In this document: positions 40,001 through 47,170 of the stretch, one piece after another
How the letters are laid out: each line of letters opens with the position of its first letter
Position numbering within the stretch: the first letter of the stretch is position 1
Source of the DNA: an uncultured Muribaculaceae bacterium
Lineage (GTDB): Bacteria > Bacteroidota > Bacteroidia > Bacteroidales > Muribaculaceae
Length of the DNA: 64,000 bases
Assembly: GCA_947627615.1 (NCBI GenBank)
Contig: CANQWS010000014.1
Location: 1-64,000 of the forward strand
Direction: 5' to 3'
Notes under the pieces: generated by a model
What the model was told of the DNA's origin: nothing
The model's database searches: none
What the model saw: only the letters and a program-made list of their open reading frames with translations
Program-made: the position numbers and the translations under genes

Positions 40001-40584
40001 GGCAGCCCGGTTTTCTCTTTTTTCTCCGGTTCAGGTTCCGATGGCGGCATTATCAGATAGTTGGCCGATACGGAATCGGCCTGGACGAGATTTATGTCGG
40101 TGCCGTTTATGTCAACGTCATAGAGCGCTATATCGCCTTTCATCAGCGAGGCCAGATTGATGCTTCCCCTGAAGCCGTTGACCCGCAGGAGGCTGTCGGC
40201 ATCGGACGGCAGTGTGGCCCTGACGGAGTCAGGAAGGGTTCGGAGGGCGCGGCTTGTGACATGGAGAGTGTCAACCTCCACCGTGAAGCGGGGGAAGGTG
40301 TGCCAGAATGTGAGTTCCACCCGGCGGGCATTGACGTCGGCCAGCAGGTATTCGCTTGCGTATCTGTTGACCAGCGGGGTGAGCCTGTCAGGCGTCAGAG
40401 TCCACACGACGAGCGTGATGGCTATGACAATGAGAGCTATGAGGACTGACGCAGTCACGCCGGTCCATATCAGAATTCTCACCCACCAAGGGCGACGTTT
40501 CCGTTGTTTTTTCGCCGTTTCGTCATTGCCGGAAGACTGTCCGGCAACCGGAGGCTGTTCTGTGTTCTGAATGTGTTTTGACAA
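37006..40584 (-). CDS. Giant AsmA-like membrane protein
   Basis: 1192 residues with a TTG start at 40584; no in-frame ATG occurs before the membrane span, so the TTG is needed. A basic cytoplasmic segment precedes one span (about residues 35-57). A long periplasmic beta-rich region follows with AsmA-type repeats (VNRYASEYLLADVNARRVEL near 70, AsmA_2-like C-terminal part with GVRGSNDAAFNLNYHV near 1075). It ends in a lysine tail (RKRKKKKK). AsmA-like proteins are thought to move or organise phospholipids between the membranes. It heads a run with the HAD and aroB genes. Confidence 0.85.
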   Translation of the reverse strand: MSKHIQNTEQPPVAGQSSGNDETAKKQRKRRPWWVRILIWTGVTASVLIALIVIAITLVVWTLTPDRLTPLVNRYASEYLLADVNARRVELTFWHTFPRFTVEVDTLHVTSRALRTLPDSVRATLPSDADSLLRVNGFRGSINLASLMKGDIALYDVDINGTDINLVQADSVSANYLIMPPSEPEPEKKEKTGLPDISINSFTITGGLRVRYRIPADSIDCYVGLSDASIKDEPETGKPLYRLSVGGDAMMAMETLHLRNLPFSIDGKISWQSSRPMDIDLSDFRLVTGKILTEFSTHIDMTEGLAVRTFKARIPEALISDAMELLPEEHRKPLSGLDTDMSVEMEVELLKPYIHGSKELPSVNAKFKADASKVVFDRLNLSKIQADIEAFVDLAKPDASKITVNRLAAAGKAMDFTLEGKVSTPVSDPAVDARFDGTLTIQNLPSQLLSKLPCAVRGTIRGLADIKTRLSYLTPKKFHKAKIDGTIDLDDFRMAMTDGSMESYLRHAELKFGSSSSVTIKSHVIDSMLTASLNIDTIAVSTPGLALSGTVLKAGVGIRNLASSTDTTQINPIGFDITAHRLHLRSDSDSIRLHLADSRIAATLMRYEGNGCSPLLKALVKSGAMFYGDRFNRAMLRDSEADFMLHPKALPVMSKRRQARFDSIAARHPELTADSIMGLMRAQTRKAMADYDRSRMGREDIKVELDNSVHTLLRRWNASGHLRAGRVRVFTPYFPTRNSLSDLNLSFSTDSVVLRDTRLRLGQSDFTLNGSIHNITRALTSRHGSPFIMEFDVSSDTININQLTATMIRGAAFADKISEGTAKGLSDTDSEELLQAELDKAAADSTRLAVLVPSNINARFNLKAKHVLYADLWLHGLDGLMEVYDGAVNLDRLFASTNIGAVNFSALYSAPTVNNLSIATAMRIKRLNLRSVLDMMPEVDSLLPLLGEVRGIVDAELALTSGLDSMMNLKLETLNLALKISGDSLQLLDNETFRTIAKWMLFKKKDRNMIDHMDVELAIHDGYIDLYPFIFDMDRYRIGVRGSNDAAFNLNYHVAVIKSPIPFKFGINIKGTPDKMKIRLGKARINEKTVAESRRITDTVRVNLIKEIAKVFRSGVRATGSRGLKLKDNRPAGSGSGSAPMELADNFSHADSVALIQQGLIEKPAGFIMPGDTIAAPDQKADKPRKRKKKKK

Positions 40585-40603
40585 TTCCTTGGCTTTTGGG
40601 AGG

Positions 40604-40611
40604 TAAATGTA
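40604..40611 (-). promoter_or_regulatory. Possible -7 box of the AsmA-like gene
   Basis: TACATTTA on the minus strand, 19 bases before the TTG start at 40584, matches TAnnTTTG at seven of eight positions. Confidence 0.4.
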
Positions 40612-40623
40612 TCAGACCTTTTT

Positions 40624-41382
40624 TCATTTATCCAGCGGCACTTGCGGATGGCGTACCGTTATGTGGAAGCATGGTTGTTTTATTTCGCATTTCACCCAGC
40701 ACTTGCCTTCCTGCCGCATGGCGTAGAGCACTTCCGCAAGCAGGCCTTTGAGTTCTTCGGCCGAGTGGGTTATTTTAGTGTCGTCGGCAACGAAACGCGC
40801 GTAAGAGATGTCGACTGTGGTGCCGAGCTGGTGTACAGACGAATCTATGGCGTTGCGGTTGGCACGCCGCAGCCGTCTGACCGATTCCGGAGTGCGGAGC
40901 ACACTGGTGACCTTCAGCCTGTATCTGGCTCCGCTGCGGGCTGCGAGGGAGTCATTGAACCGGCGGCCTATCTCATGGACCATCGCGGCGCCCTGCGGTA
41001 TCATGTAAGGCCGCGAGTAAGTGAGCGGCTCCACATAGAAATCCTGGCAGGAGGTTATTTTCACCAGCGGACGGCGCGTGGCAAGGTGCGACCGGGTGTC
41101 GGTCAGAGGCTCTATGCCTATTCGTTCAGCCTCGGCATAGTGGACAAAATTGCTGTCGTTGAAAATTTCGTCAAGACGTCCCACTCTTTTCGTTTTCAAG
41201 GGCGTGTTAGGGTCGGGCATCTCAAGGATGGGATTGTCAAAAGCCGAGACCGAATCCGATTCGAGCTGGTCAATGTCTTCCGGGTTTATCGGCTTGATTT
41301 TGACTACATTGTCGTTGCTGTCGCCGCATGACGCGAAGGCAGCTATGAGAAGTATGAATAGTATGTAGGGTAACTGTCGCAT
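40624..41382 (-). CDS. DUF5715-like lipoprotein (M15 peptidase-like fold)
   Basis: 252 residues from ATG 41382. The N-terminus is a lipoprotein signal (LLIAAFASCGDSNDN, lipobox AASC-like). The C-terminal half holds VTSVLRTPESVRRLRRANRNA and SSVHQLGTTVDISYARF, which matches the SxHxxGxxxD pattern of D-Ala-D-Ala carboxypeptidase M15 and the DUF5715 family. It probably acts on or binds peptidoglycan peptides in the periplasm. A second zinc ligand could be the late His in CFHITVRHP. It stands between AsmA and a sugar transporter. Confidence 0.75.
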   Translation of the reverse strand: MRQLPYILFILLIAAFASCGDSNDNVVKIKPINPEDIDQLESDSVSAFDNPILEMPDPNTPLKTKRVGRLDEIFNDSNFVHYAEAERIGIEPLTDTRSHLATRRPLVKITSCQDFYVEPLTYSRPYMIPQGAAMVHEIGRRFNDSLAARSGARYRLKVTSVLRTPESVRRLRRANRNAIDSSVHQLGTTVDISYARFVADDTKITHSAEELKGLLAEVLYAMRQEGKCWVKCEIKQPCFHITVRHPQVPLDK

Positions 41383-41390
41383 GATATATG

Positions 41391-41398
41391 GCGTAAAG
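41391..41398 (-). promoter_or_regulatory. Possible -7 box of the DUF5715-like gene
   Basis: TAACTTTA on the minus strand, 8 bases before the ATG at 41382, matches TAnnTTTG except for the last base; a very short leader would follow. Confidence 0.4.
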
Positions 41399-41458
41399 TT
41401 ACAAAATTTTTGCTTTTTCGGCAATATCGGCAGCCTGCCAGACACCAATCATAAGGCA

Positions 41459-41490
41459 AAATAAAGAGGGCCGCCGAAATGGCAGCCCTC
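41459..41490 (-). terminator. Rho-independent terminator of the second MFS gene
   Basis: On the minus strand GAGGGCTGCC and GGCGGCCCTC pair over 10 bp (one T-G pair) around the loop ATTTC, followed by TTTATTTT. It lies about 50 bases past the MFS stop codon. Confidence 0.85.
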
Positions 41491-41538
41491 ATTGCGGACC
41501 GACGGAAATGAGTCGGTGATGTTTTCGGAACGGGTCTA

Positions 41539-42855
41539 TCAGTCTTCCACTGTGATGCCTTCCTTGACTTCCTCGGCGATCTCTTTGGCAGAGGCGTCAC
41601 GACGGGTAACGCGAGAACCGATAACCGCATAGTAGAGCAGATAGGCAACGGCGATGAAGAGCACCCAGTAGCTTGCGAGATAGTTCGAAGCATCGGCTAC
41701 GGCTCCCTGGATAAGAGGCAGGATACCACCGCCGCAAACCATCACCATGAAGAATCCGGAAGCAACGGCAGTGTATTTTCCGAGGCCTTCGGCAGCGAGG
41801 TTGAAGATGCCGCCCCACATGACTGATGTGCAGAGACCGCACAGAACCAGAAGCATGATGTTGACAGGTGCCTGAACGTCGATAATGGGAACATTGACCA
41901 TGGTGGGCTCCATCAGGATGGCACCGAGGATGAGGCAGAGGGCAACGGTGGCTACTGTAGTGAGCATGGCTTTGGATGAAACCACACCGCCCACGGCGCC
42001 GCCGAGCAGACGGCCAACGAGCATGAGGAACCAGTAGGCGCCTACGAGAGTACCGGCCACTGTTGTGTCCATGCCGAGTTCATTGGTCATATAGAGGTTG
42101 GCCATGTTGGGGATGCCGACTTCGATACCGACATAAAGGAAGATAGCCACGACGCCGCCTACATAGTGACGGAATTTGAGAGCGCCTGCAAGAGTGGGTT
42201 TCTCCACTTTCTTGCCGCCGCGCTTCATCTCTTCGAGGATGGGCTCGGGGAGCTTGGAGAGGATGAGCACTATGAGCGCGAGCAGGAATATGCCCATGGC
42301 CACATAGAGAGCCGGACGGGCGGCTCCGAGGGTGAGGCCTTTGAGTGTTCCGCCCATGAGGTAGCCGACGAGCACGGGGCAGATGGTGGCTGCCAGAGAG
42401 TTGGTGGCGCCGCCGAACTGCAGCAGCTGGTTGCCGGTCTTGCCGCCGCCGCCGAGGGTGTTGAGCATGGGGTTGACAACGGTGTTGAGCATACACATGG
42501 AGAATCCGGCCACGAACGCACCGCCGAGATATACGGTGAAGATGGTGTCATTGCCTTCGAGCATGCTGGAGATGAACATGAGCACCACGCCTACGAGACC
42601 TACGAGCACGGCTGCTATGGCGGAGAATTTGTAGCCTTTCTTCTGGAGAATCATACCGGCGGGCAGACCCATGAATGCGTAGGCTATGAAGTTGGCGGCA
42701 TTACCGAGCTGGCTCTGAAGGGCCGAGAGGCCGAGCTGCTCTTTCAGGATAACACCGAATGGGTTTTGAAATCCGGTCACGAATGAGATCATCGCGAACA
42801 GGAAGAACATCACGATGATGGGCAACGTGTAGTTCGGTTTTTTTGCGGTTGTCAT
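41539..42855 (-). CDS. Sugar MFS transporter (FucP/GluP-like)
   Basis: 438 residues from ATG 42855. The frame is open to 42954, but the promoter -7 box lies inside that stretch. About 12 membrane spans are visible, with family features FFLFAMISFVTGFQNPFGVIL near residue 16, FAYAFMGLPAG-like near 50 and TVVNPMLNTLGGGGKTGNQLLQFGGATNSLAA near 120. The last is typical of glucose/galactose/fucose proton symporters of Bacteroidota. It differs from the first MFS gene in the window. It is monocistronic, with its own promoter and terminator. Confidence 0.92.
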   Translation of the reverse strand: MTTAKKPNYTLPIIVMFFLFAMISFVTGFQNPFGVILKEQLGLSALQSQLGNAANFIAYAFMGLPAGMILQKKGYKFSAIAAVLVGLVGVVLMFISSMLEGNDTIFTVYLGGAFVAGFSMCMLNTVVNPMLNTLGGGGKTGNQLLQFGGATNSLAATICPVLVGYLMGGTLKGLTLGAARPALYVAMGIFLLALIVLILSKLPEPILEEMKRGGKKVEKPTLAGALKFRHYVGGVVAIFLYVGIEVGIPNMANLYMTNELGMDTTVAGTLVGAYWFLMLVGRLLGGAVGGVVSSKAMLTTVATVALCLILGAILMEPTMVNVPIIDVQAPVNIMLLVLCGLCTSVMWGGIFNLAAEGLGKYTAVASGFFMVMVCGGGILPLIQGAVADASNYLASYWVLFIAVAYLLYYAVIGSRVTRRDASAKEIAEEVKEGITVED

Positions 42856-42931
42856 TGTAAGTAAATGGTATTGATTTTGAATTAAAGAATATTCATGGGG
42901 TGAAAGGGTTGCCGTATGTGCGGAACAATGG

Positions 42932-42965
42932 CAAAGGTAGTAAAAAATTCGCAATATTATGCAAA
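42932..42965 (-). promoter_or_regulatory. Promoter of the second MFS gene
   Basis: TACCTTTG (42939-42932) with TTTG (42965-42962) at 22 bases spacing on the minus strand, giving a leader of about 70 bases. Confidence 0.65.
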
Positions 42966-43001
42966 CAAACCGGTCAATTCACGCCACATTCCATTCATTA
43001 A

Positions 43002-43897
43002 TCAATACATGAATATCAGACCGGTGGAGAAAGGGCGGAATTTGGGCTGGCCGGCACCGCGCAGCACCGTCTGGGGCGAGTAGCGGGCATAGAGGTTCAG
43101 TCCCCAGCCAACTTTCACTATTCCTATGAGGTCAAGGGTGAAGCGGCGGTGGCCTATGTGGTTGGTCTTGTAGGTGGCTTCGTGTCCGTTTGAATCGGTC
43201 CATTCGGCTTTGAGGCTGCCGTGGGAGTTATAGTTGAAAACGGCGCCTACTGATATGCTGCCGCGCGAACCGTCAAGCCACTTTACGGGAATTTCCTGGG
43301 TTATGAGCACCGGAATGCCCATTCCGAACACCTTGAGCCTCGACCCGTGGGGAGCGGCGCCTTCGGGGAAGGGTGCCGTGGTCACTCCGCCGGCTTCGGT
43401 GGAGATTAAGCGATGCTGTCCGGTGGAAATGCGGTAGTTGCGCCAGTCAAATCCGAAACCTATGGAGAAGGTGGTGTGACGGAGCACTCGAGGCGAATAT
43501 TTCACGGATATCATGTTGAGCCATGATATTTCGAGCGATTTCCCCATCTCTATACCCAGCCCGTCAGGCTGTCCCACGGCATTGGTCCAGCCGATGCCCG
43601 GGCCGCCCAGACAGAGATCCCACTTCTCCGGCTGCCTGAGGACTTTCCGAGAGGAAACGAACCGCGGCGCAGATTGACGGTCACCGGCGCGTCGCCGAAC
43701 GAGCGGTCTATGATTTCGGTAAGGGTGTCGGATTCAGATTCGCGTGACACTTTCACGCTGATACCCGAGGGGCATTCGGTTATCACCAGACGCGACGCAT
43801 CGGTTATCTCCGCAATGGTGTCGGGGCGTTCCTGCGCCGATGCGGTCATGACGGCAAGTGCGGAGAGAAGTGCTGATAATGCTATATGTCTTTTCAT
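43002..43897 (-). pseudogene. Frameshifted outer-membrane protein, paralogue of the next gene
   Basis: Two overlapping frames together make one protein of about 298 residues. The first (43897 to 43550) holds the signal peptide and a segment DTIAEITDASRLVITECPSGISVKV. The second (open from before 43640 to 43002) holds the barrel part, for example FSIGFGFDWRNYRI, and ends FSTGLIFMY. The intact neighbour at 43917-44789 has the matching DTVADI...VIITDDG...VTV and FGIGFGFGGKEFRL in one frame. A -1 shift between about 43735 and 43640 would restore the gene. This fits a 1-base deletion, a sequencing error, or less likely programmed slippage. It is last in the ECF sigma operon. Confidence 0.7.
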
Positions 43898-43916
43898 TGT
43901 GCAATTTTTTTACAGG

Positions 43917-44789
43917 TTAGATGCCGAGTGTTGCTCCGATTGCCCACGAGGCTGTCTGCGGGCCGTAGGCTTGTTTGAATATTTTGACGGGTGACCATTT
44001 TACATAGACTCCGAACCATTCCGTCGAACCTATGGTGAAAGTGAAATCGGGCGTTATCATGCGCTGATGCAGGCCCTTGACCTTGTATTTATAATCCACG
44101 TTGCCTATGGAATATTTCGTTTCGGCCTTGGTCGACACATTCATGTTGAGGGTCGCCGAGAGTTTGAAAACGAAATCCCTGTAGATGCGCTGGCGGTAGA
44201 ATACCGGAATCTGAAGGGTGTAGCATTCAATCGAGGCCCTTACGTTTTCAGCTCCTTCGGGCGCGGGATACAGGATGCATCTGTCGCCGTCCTTGCCCAC
44301 TTCAGTTCCGCGCCGCAGGCGGAACTCTTTGCCTCCGAAACCGAAACCTATGCCGAACGACGAGCCGGTGCGGGTAATGTTGTATCTGTAGGCTATCAGT
44401 TCCGCAATACCGCAGTCAAGCGATGTCCTTATCTCCGAGGGACCGGTGTAGGGGATGAGGGCGCCGATATAGAAATTGTTGACGAAAACGAATTCCCCGT
44501 AGGATTTGCGTCCTGTGGCGCCGGCCGAGAGATCGCCCAGAATGGGCATGGAGAAAGCGGGCATCTGGTTCTTCGCGGTGTCGGTGCTCACGGAGTAGAC
44601 AAAACTGTAGTCAGGGCGTTGTCTGGTTCCGGTAACGGTCACTTCGGTGGTGGTTCCGTCATCGGTGATTATGACTTTGGCGGGTGATTTGATGTCGGCC
44701 ACGGTGTCAGGCACTGCTTCCGGCTGCTGTGCGAATGCCGGGGCGGCGATGGAAGCCAGCAACGGGATAATGATGGATAGACGTTTCAT
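43917..44789 (-). CDS. Outer-membrane beta-barrel protein of the ECF operon
   Basis: 290 residues, signal peptide of about 20 residues ending AFAQ. It then has a short acidic region and amphipathic strands (FVFVNNFYIGALIPY, FGIGFGFGGKEFRLRRG, FVFKLSATLNMNVS, FGVYVKWSPVKIF) that suggest an 8 to 10-stranded barrel. The product is of the hypothetical barrel type found behind Bacteroidales ECF sigma operons. Its start overlaps the stop of the preceding gene by 4 bases, and a frameshifted paralogue follows 19 bases downstream. It may be the output or the sensor of the sigma system; not known. Confidence 0.78.
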   Translation of the reverse strand: MKRLSIIIPLLASIAAPAFAQQPEAVPDTVADIKSPAKVIITDDGTTTEVTVTGTRQRPDYSFVYSVSTDTAKNQMPAFSMPILGDLSAGATGRKSYGEFVFVNNFYIGALIPYTGPSEIRTSLDCGIAELIAYRYNITRTGSSFGIGFGFGGKEFRLRRGTEVGKDGDRCILYPAPEGAENVRASIECYTLQIPVFYRQRIYRDFVFKLSATLNMNVSTKAETKYSIGNVDYKYKVKGLHQRMITPDFTFTIGSTEWFGVYVKWSPVKIFKQAYGPQTASWAIGATLGI

Positions 44790-45226
44790 TTGTTTATGAG
44801 TTTTTTTATTTTTTCAGGTGATGCTTTTCCTTCAAGGAACAGAAGGATTATCTTGTCTTCGCCGGCAAGGGTGCCGTTGAGGTAGAGCACATAACGGTTC
44901 AGGTTGCCGTTTTTAGTCAGACGGTAGAAACCGTAGTAAAGGTGTCCGGATTTGTACTTGACCTCCTTGCTCAGCGCTTTTGCACCGTCGGAAGCCACCA
45001 GACGCTCTATCACGGGGCCGAGTTCGGGATGCCCCTTGAACGTGATGGAGTGGTAGAGGTCGAGACCCGCGTCACTGAGCCTGTCGCCGGAAAGAATGGT
45101 TTCCGTAGCGCCCTTCATGTCGCGGTAGCGTTCGCTGAAAATCTGGTTTATGTTCAGTCCGGTCTGAGCTGAAGCGGGCAGAATGAACGCTATGGTCAGC
45201 AGAATGGATAGTACTGATTTTTTCAT
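44786..45226 (-). CDS. Secreted small protein of the ECF operon (DUF6108-like)
   Basis: 146 residues with a signal peptide (about residues 1-21, ending ASAQ). The mature domain includes RDMKGATETILSGDRL and GLDLYHSITFKG and ends in a lysine-rich helix (EKIKKLINK). I recall this as the DUF6108 family found next to ECF sigma factors in Bacteroides; the name is tentative. It overlaps its neighbours by 4 bases on both sides, so translation is coupled. Confidence 0.75.
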   Translation of the reverse strand: MKKSVLSILLTIAFILPASAQTGLNINQIFSERYRDMKGATETILSGDRLSDAGLDLYHSITFKGHPELGPVIERLVASDGAKALSKEVKYKSGHLYYGFYRLTKNGNLNRYVLYLNGTLAGEDKIILLFLEGKASPEKIKKLINK

Positions 45227-45699
45227 AATGCGGAGGTATTTGCGGTGTTCATGGCAGCCGAGAGTTCGAGCAGGTCATCTTCAATGTCGGATGAGACGTC
45301 ACCTGAGGCTTCGCCGAAAAGTTTCAGGTCGGAGTCCACTATTTCCTTTATCCGGCCGGCATCCTCAACCCTGACTCCGTCCACGTAAGCCAGACAGCCG
45401 TCGGCCGCCGAGGGCCGGTTCAGCATGAAGAAGCCCGCTGTGGCTATGACCGCGGCCGACGCGGCCACCGACGAGACTCTCAGCCAGAGGGGTACACGCC
45501 GTCCGTCGCTCTGAGCGGATTCTGCCGGCGTCATTGCGGCAAAGCTCATCACGGCGCGGACATCGTCGGCTCCCGGCGCGGTCACCGATGGGTCGGCGAG
45601 AATGTCACGCAGACGCTGCTCCTGTTCCAGAGTGGTCAGCCCGTTGAAATACAGATCTATGAGCTTCTGTAGGTCGGAAGGTGAATAATCGGTTTTCAT
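45223..45699 (-). CDS. Putative anti-sigma factor
   Basis: 158 residues. The N-terminal ~75 residues (SPSDLQKLIDLYFNGLTTLEQEQRLRDIL) are typical of the cytoplasmic sigma-binding part of small Bacteroidota anti-sigma factors. One membrane span follows (about residues 77-94, VSSVAASAAVIATAGFFML) and a short periplasmic tail is rich in Asp and Ser. It starts within the stop of the sigma gene (4-base overlap). No zinc motif HxxxCxxC is present. Regulation by proteolysis or by the following secreted protein is plausible. Confidence 0.8.
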   Translation of the reverse strand: MKTDYSPSDLQKLIDLYFNGLTTLEQEQRLRDILADPSVTAPGADDVRAVMSFAAMTPAESAQSDGRRVPLWLRVSSVAASAAVIATAGFFMLNRPSAADGCLAYVDGVRVEDAGRIKEIVDSDLKLFGEASGDVSSDIEDDLLELSAAMNTANTSAL

Positions 45700-46208
45700 T
45701 TCTCGGTGTTGTTGTTTGTTGAATATCGTTGCTGGTAGGCCATGCGCACAGCCTTGCGGGCACGGCTCAGGATGAGCCTCACATTTGCCTCTGACAGGCC
45801 GGTGCGGGAGGCTATGGCATCCATCTCGAATCCGTCGCGGTCACGCATGATCAGTATGCTGCGGTCACGTTCGCTCAGACATGACTCTATTGTGCGGCTC
45901 ACACGGTCATAGAGTTCTGCGGCGTCATCGCCGGATGTGTCGGTCGTTACGGTTTCAGCCACGTCGCTGACTTCGGTGGTGGGACGCCGGCGGCGGAGGG
46001 TGTCGATACAGGTGTTGCGCATGGCGGTGACCATCGTGCCCTCGTTTGCATCGGCATTCGCGCACCATAGCCTCACAAACGTTTCCTGCACGGCGTCGGA
46101 CGCTTCGTCGGCATCGCCGAGAAGCCTTTTTCCGGCTGCAAGGAGCCTCGGACGCAGCCGCTGGAATGCGACGGCGAGTGAGTTCTGCGTATGTGGAGTT
46201 TTAGGCAT
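45696..46208 (-). CDS. ECF-type RNA polymerase sigma factor
   Basis: 170 residues. Region 2 is near residues 15-80 (LAAGKRLLGDADEASDAVQETFVRLW) and region 4 near 115-165, with the helix-turn-helix FEMDAIASRTGLSEANVRLILSRARKAVRMAY. It heads a five-gene operon with the anti-sigma, a secreted protein and two barrels. It is likely autoregulated; the leader holds an 11-bp palindrome, TGAAA-C-TTTCA, at 46224-46234. Which promoters it recognises cannot be read here. Confidence 0.93.
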   Translation of the reverse strand: MPKTPHTQNSLAVAFQRLRPRLLAAGKRLLGDADEASDAVQETFVRLWCANADANEGTMVTAMRNTCIDTLRRRRPTTEVSDVAETVTTDTSGDDAAELYDRVSRTIESCLSERDRSILIMRDRDGFEMDAIASRTGLSEANVRLILSRARKAVRMAYQQRYSTNNNTEK

Positions 46209-46223
46209 GCCTTGATGAATGGT

Positions 46224-46234
46224 TGAAACTTTCA
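46224..46234. promoter_or_regulatory. Palindrome upstream of the ECF sigma gene
   Basis: TGAAA-C-TTTCA, a 5+1+5 perfect palindrome 16 bases upstream of the sigma start codon. It could be an operator or part of the ECF-recognised promoter; only weak support. Confidence 0.3.
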
Positions 46235-46351
46235 GACTTTACACACTATAGACGCAAAGCGGCAATAAAATGCAACAAGGACGGCAAAAAAATTGTCGTC
46301 CTCATGTAGGTTGATTTGGATTGAATTGGTATTCAGTGGGTTCGGATTGCG

Positions 46352-46609
46352 TTACAGAGACGCTTTGATCTCTTCCAGAGCGAGCGCGAGCTGGTCGGGG
46401 CAGGATGTGGTTTTTGTCTTGCACAGGATTCCGCGCAGCCGTCCTATGGCCTCGTCGAAGCTCATGCCTCGGGTCAGGGCGCCTATGCCCTGGAGGTTTC
46501 CGTGGCATCCGCCGGTGAATTTCACATCGATAATGGTCAATGTGTCAGGATCGTAGTCTATGTCAATAAGCCGGCTGCAAGTGCCGGAGGTGGTATATTG
46601 ATAATGCAT
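46352..46609 (-). CDS. TSCPD domain protein (TIGR03905 type)
   Basis: 85 residues consisting of one TSCPD domain. Cysteines are visible in GTCSRLIDIDYD, TGGCHGNLQGI, GILCKTK and the name motif TTSCPDQLAL. The domain also occurs at the end of vitamin B12-dependent ribonucleotide reductases, where it may bind metal; stand-alone copies have no assigned function. It is at the 3' end of the operon starting with the flippase-like gene. Confidence 0.88.
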   Translation of the reverse strand: MHYQYTTSGTCSRLIDIDYDPDTLTIIDVKFTGGCHGNLQGIGALTRGMSFDEAIGRLRGILCKTKTTSCPDQLALALEEIKASL

Positions 46610-46630
46610 TGGTCTGTTGGTGAAGTGAAT

Positions 46631-47170
46631 TTATTGTCCGAATGATGTGACCACCTGCTTGGCGGCTCCGCGCCATGGCAGGGTGGCGTAATATTTGTCA
46701 TAGTACAGCACCACGGGAGTGCGTGTTCCCTGATATTGCTGCAGCTGCCGGGCTATCTGCTCCGAGGGGAGCGAGAAGTCCTGCGGGTGGGAATAGACGG
46801 CCGTTGTGTCGGCAAGGGCGCTGACGGAGACTACCTGAGCCTCCCATGTCTTGAAGATGATGCCGCGTTTTTCCACGTTGACCACATAGACGCGGGCGGA
46901 AGCGTCCTCGGCGTAGGGCGTCAGATACCTTATCCAGAACGCTACGGCAAGCACCACCACAGCTACGGCTATGGCTATGACAAGTACTTTGCGCGCGCGG
47001 TGACGCGGCTTTTTTTCGGGTACTTTTTCCGGCTCATGTTCCTGAACCGGACCTCCGAAATCAATGGTCTTGCTGTCTTTGGCCGTTGTTACTGCCGTCG
47101 GGTCAGCCTGTTTGCTGCCGTCGGCCTTCTCATCGGAGAGGAAATAGTCAGGTCTGTCGTCGTCTAACAT
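46631..47170 (-). CDS. Single-span membrane protein of unknown function
   Basis: 179 residues. An acidic, low-complexity cytoplasmic part (about 1-60) ends with a basic stretch (KKPRHRARK), then one membrane span (about 62-82). The outer part has about 95 residues with VYVVNVEKRGIIFKTWEAQVV and QYQGTRTPVVLYYDKYYATLPWRG. A similar type occurs with flippase-like genes in Bacteroidales. It overlaps the upstream gene's stop by 7 bases. Function unknown; a partner of the flippase-like protein is possible. Confidence 0.8.
   Translation of the reverse strand: MLDDDRPDYFLSDEKADGSKQADPTAVTTAKDSKTIDFGGPVQEHEPEKVPEKKPRHRARKVLVIAIAVAVVVLAVAFWIRYLTPYAEDASARVYVVNVEKRGIIFKTWEAQVVSVSALADTTAVYSHPQDFSLPSEQIARQLQQYQGTRTPVVLYYDKYYATLPWRGAAKQVVTSFGQ

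Noticed and set aside
43550..43640. Programmed -1 frameshifting in the barrel gene
   Set aside because: I found no convincing slippery heptamer followed by a strong structure, so ordinary mutation or sequence error is preferred.
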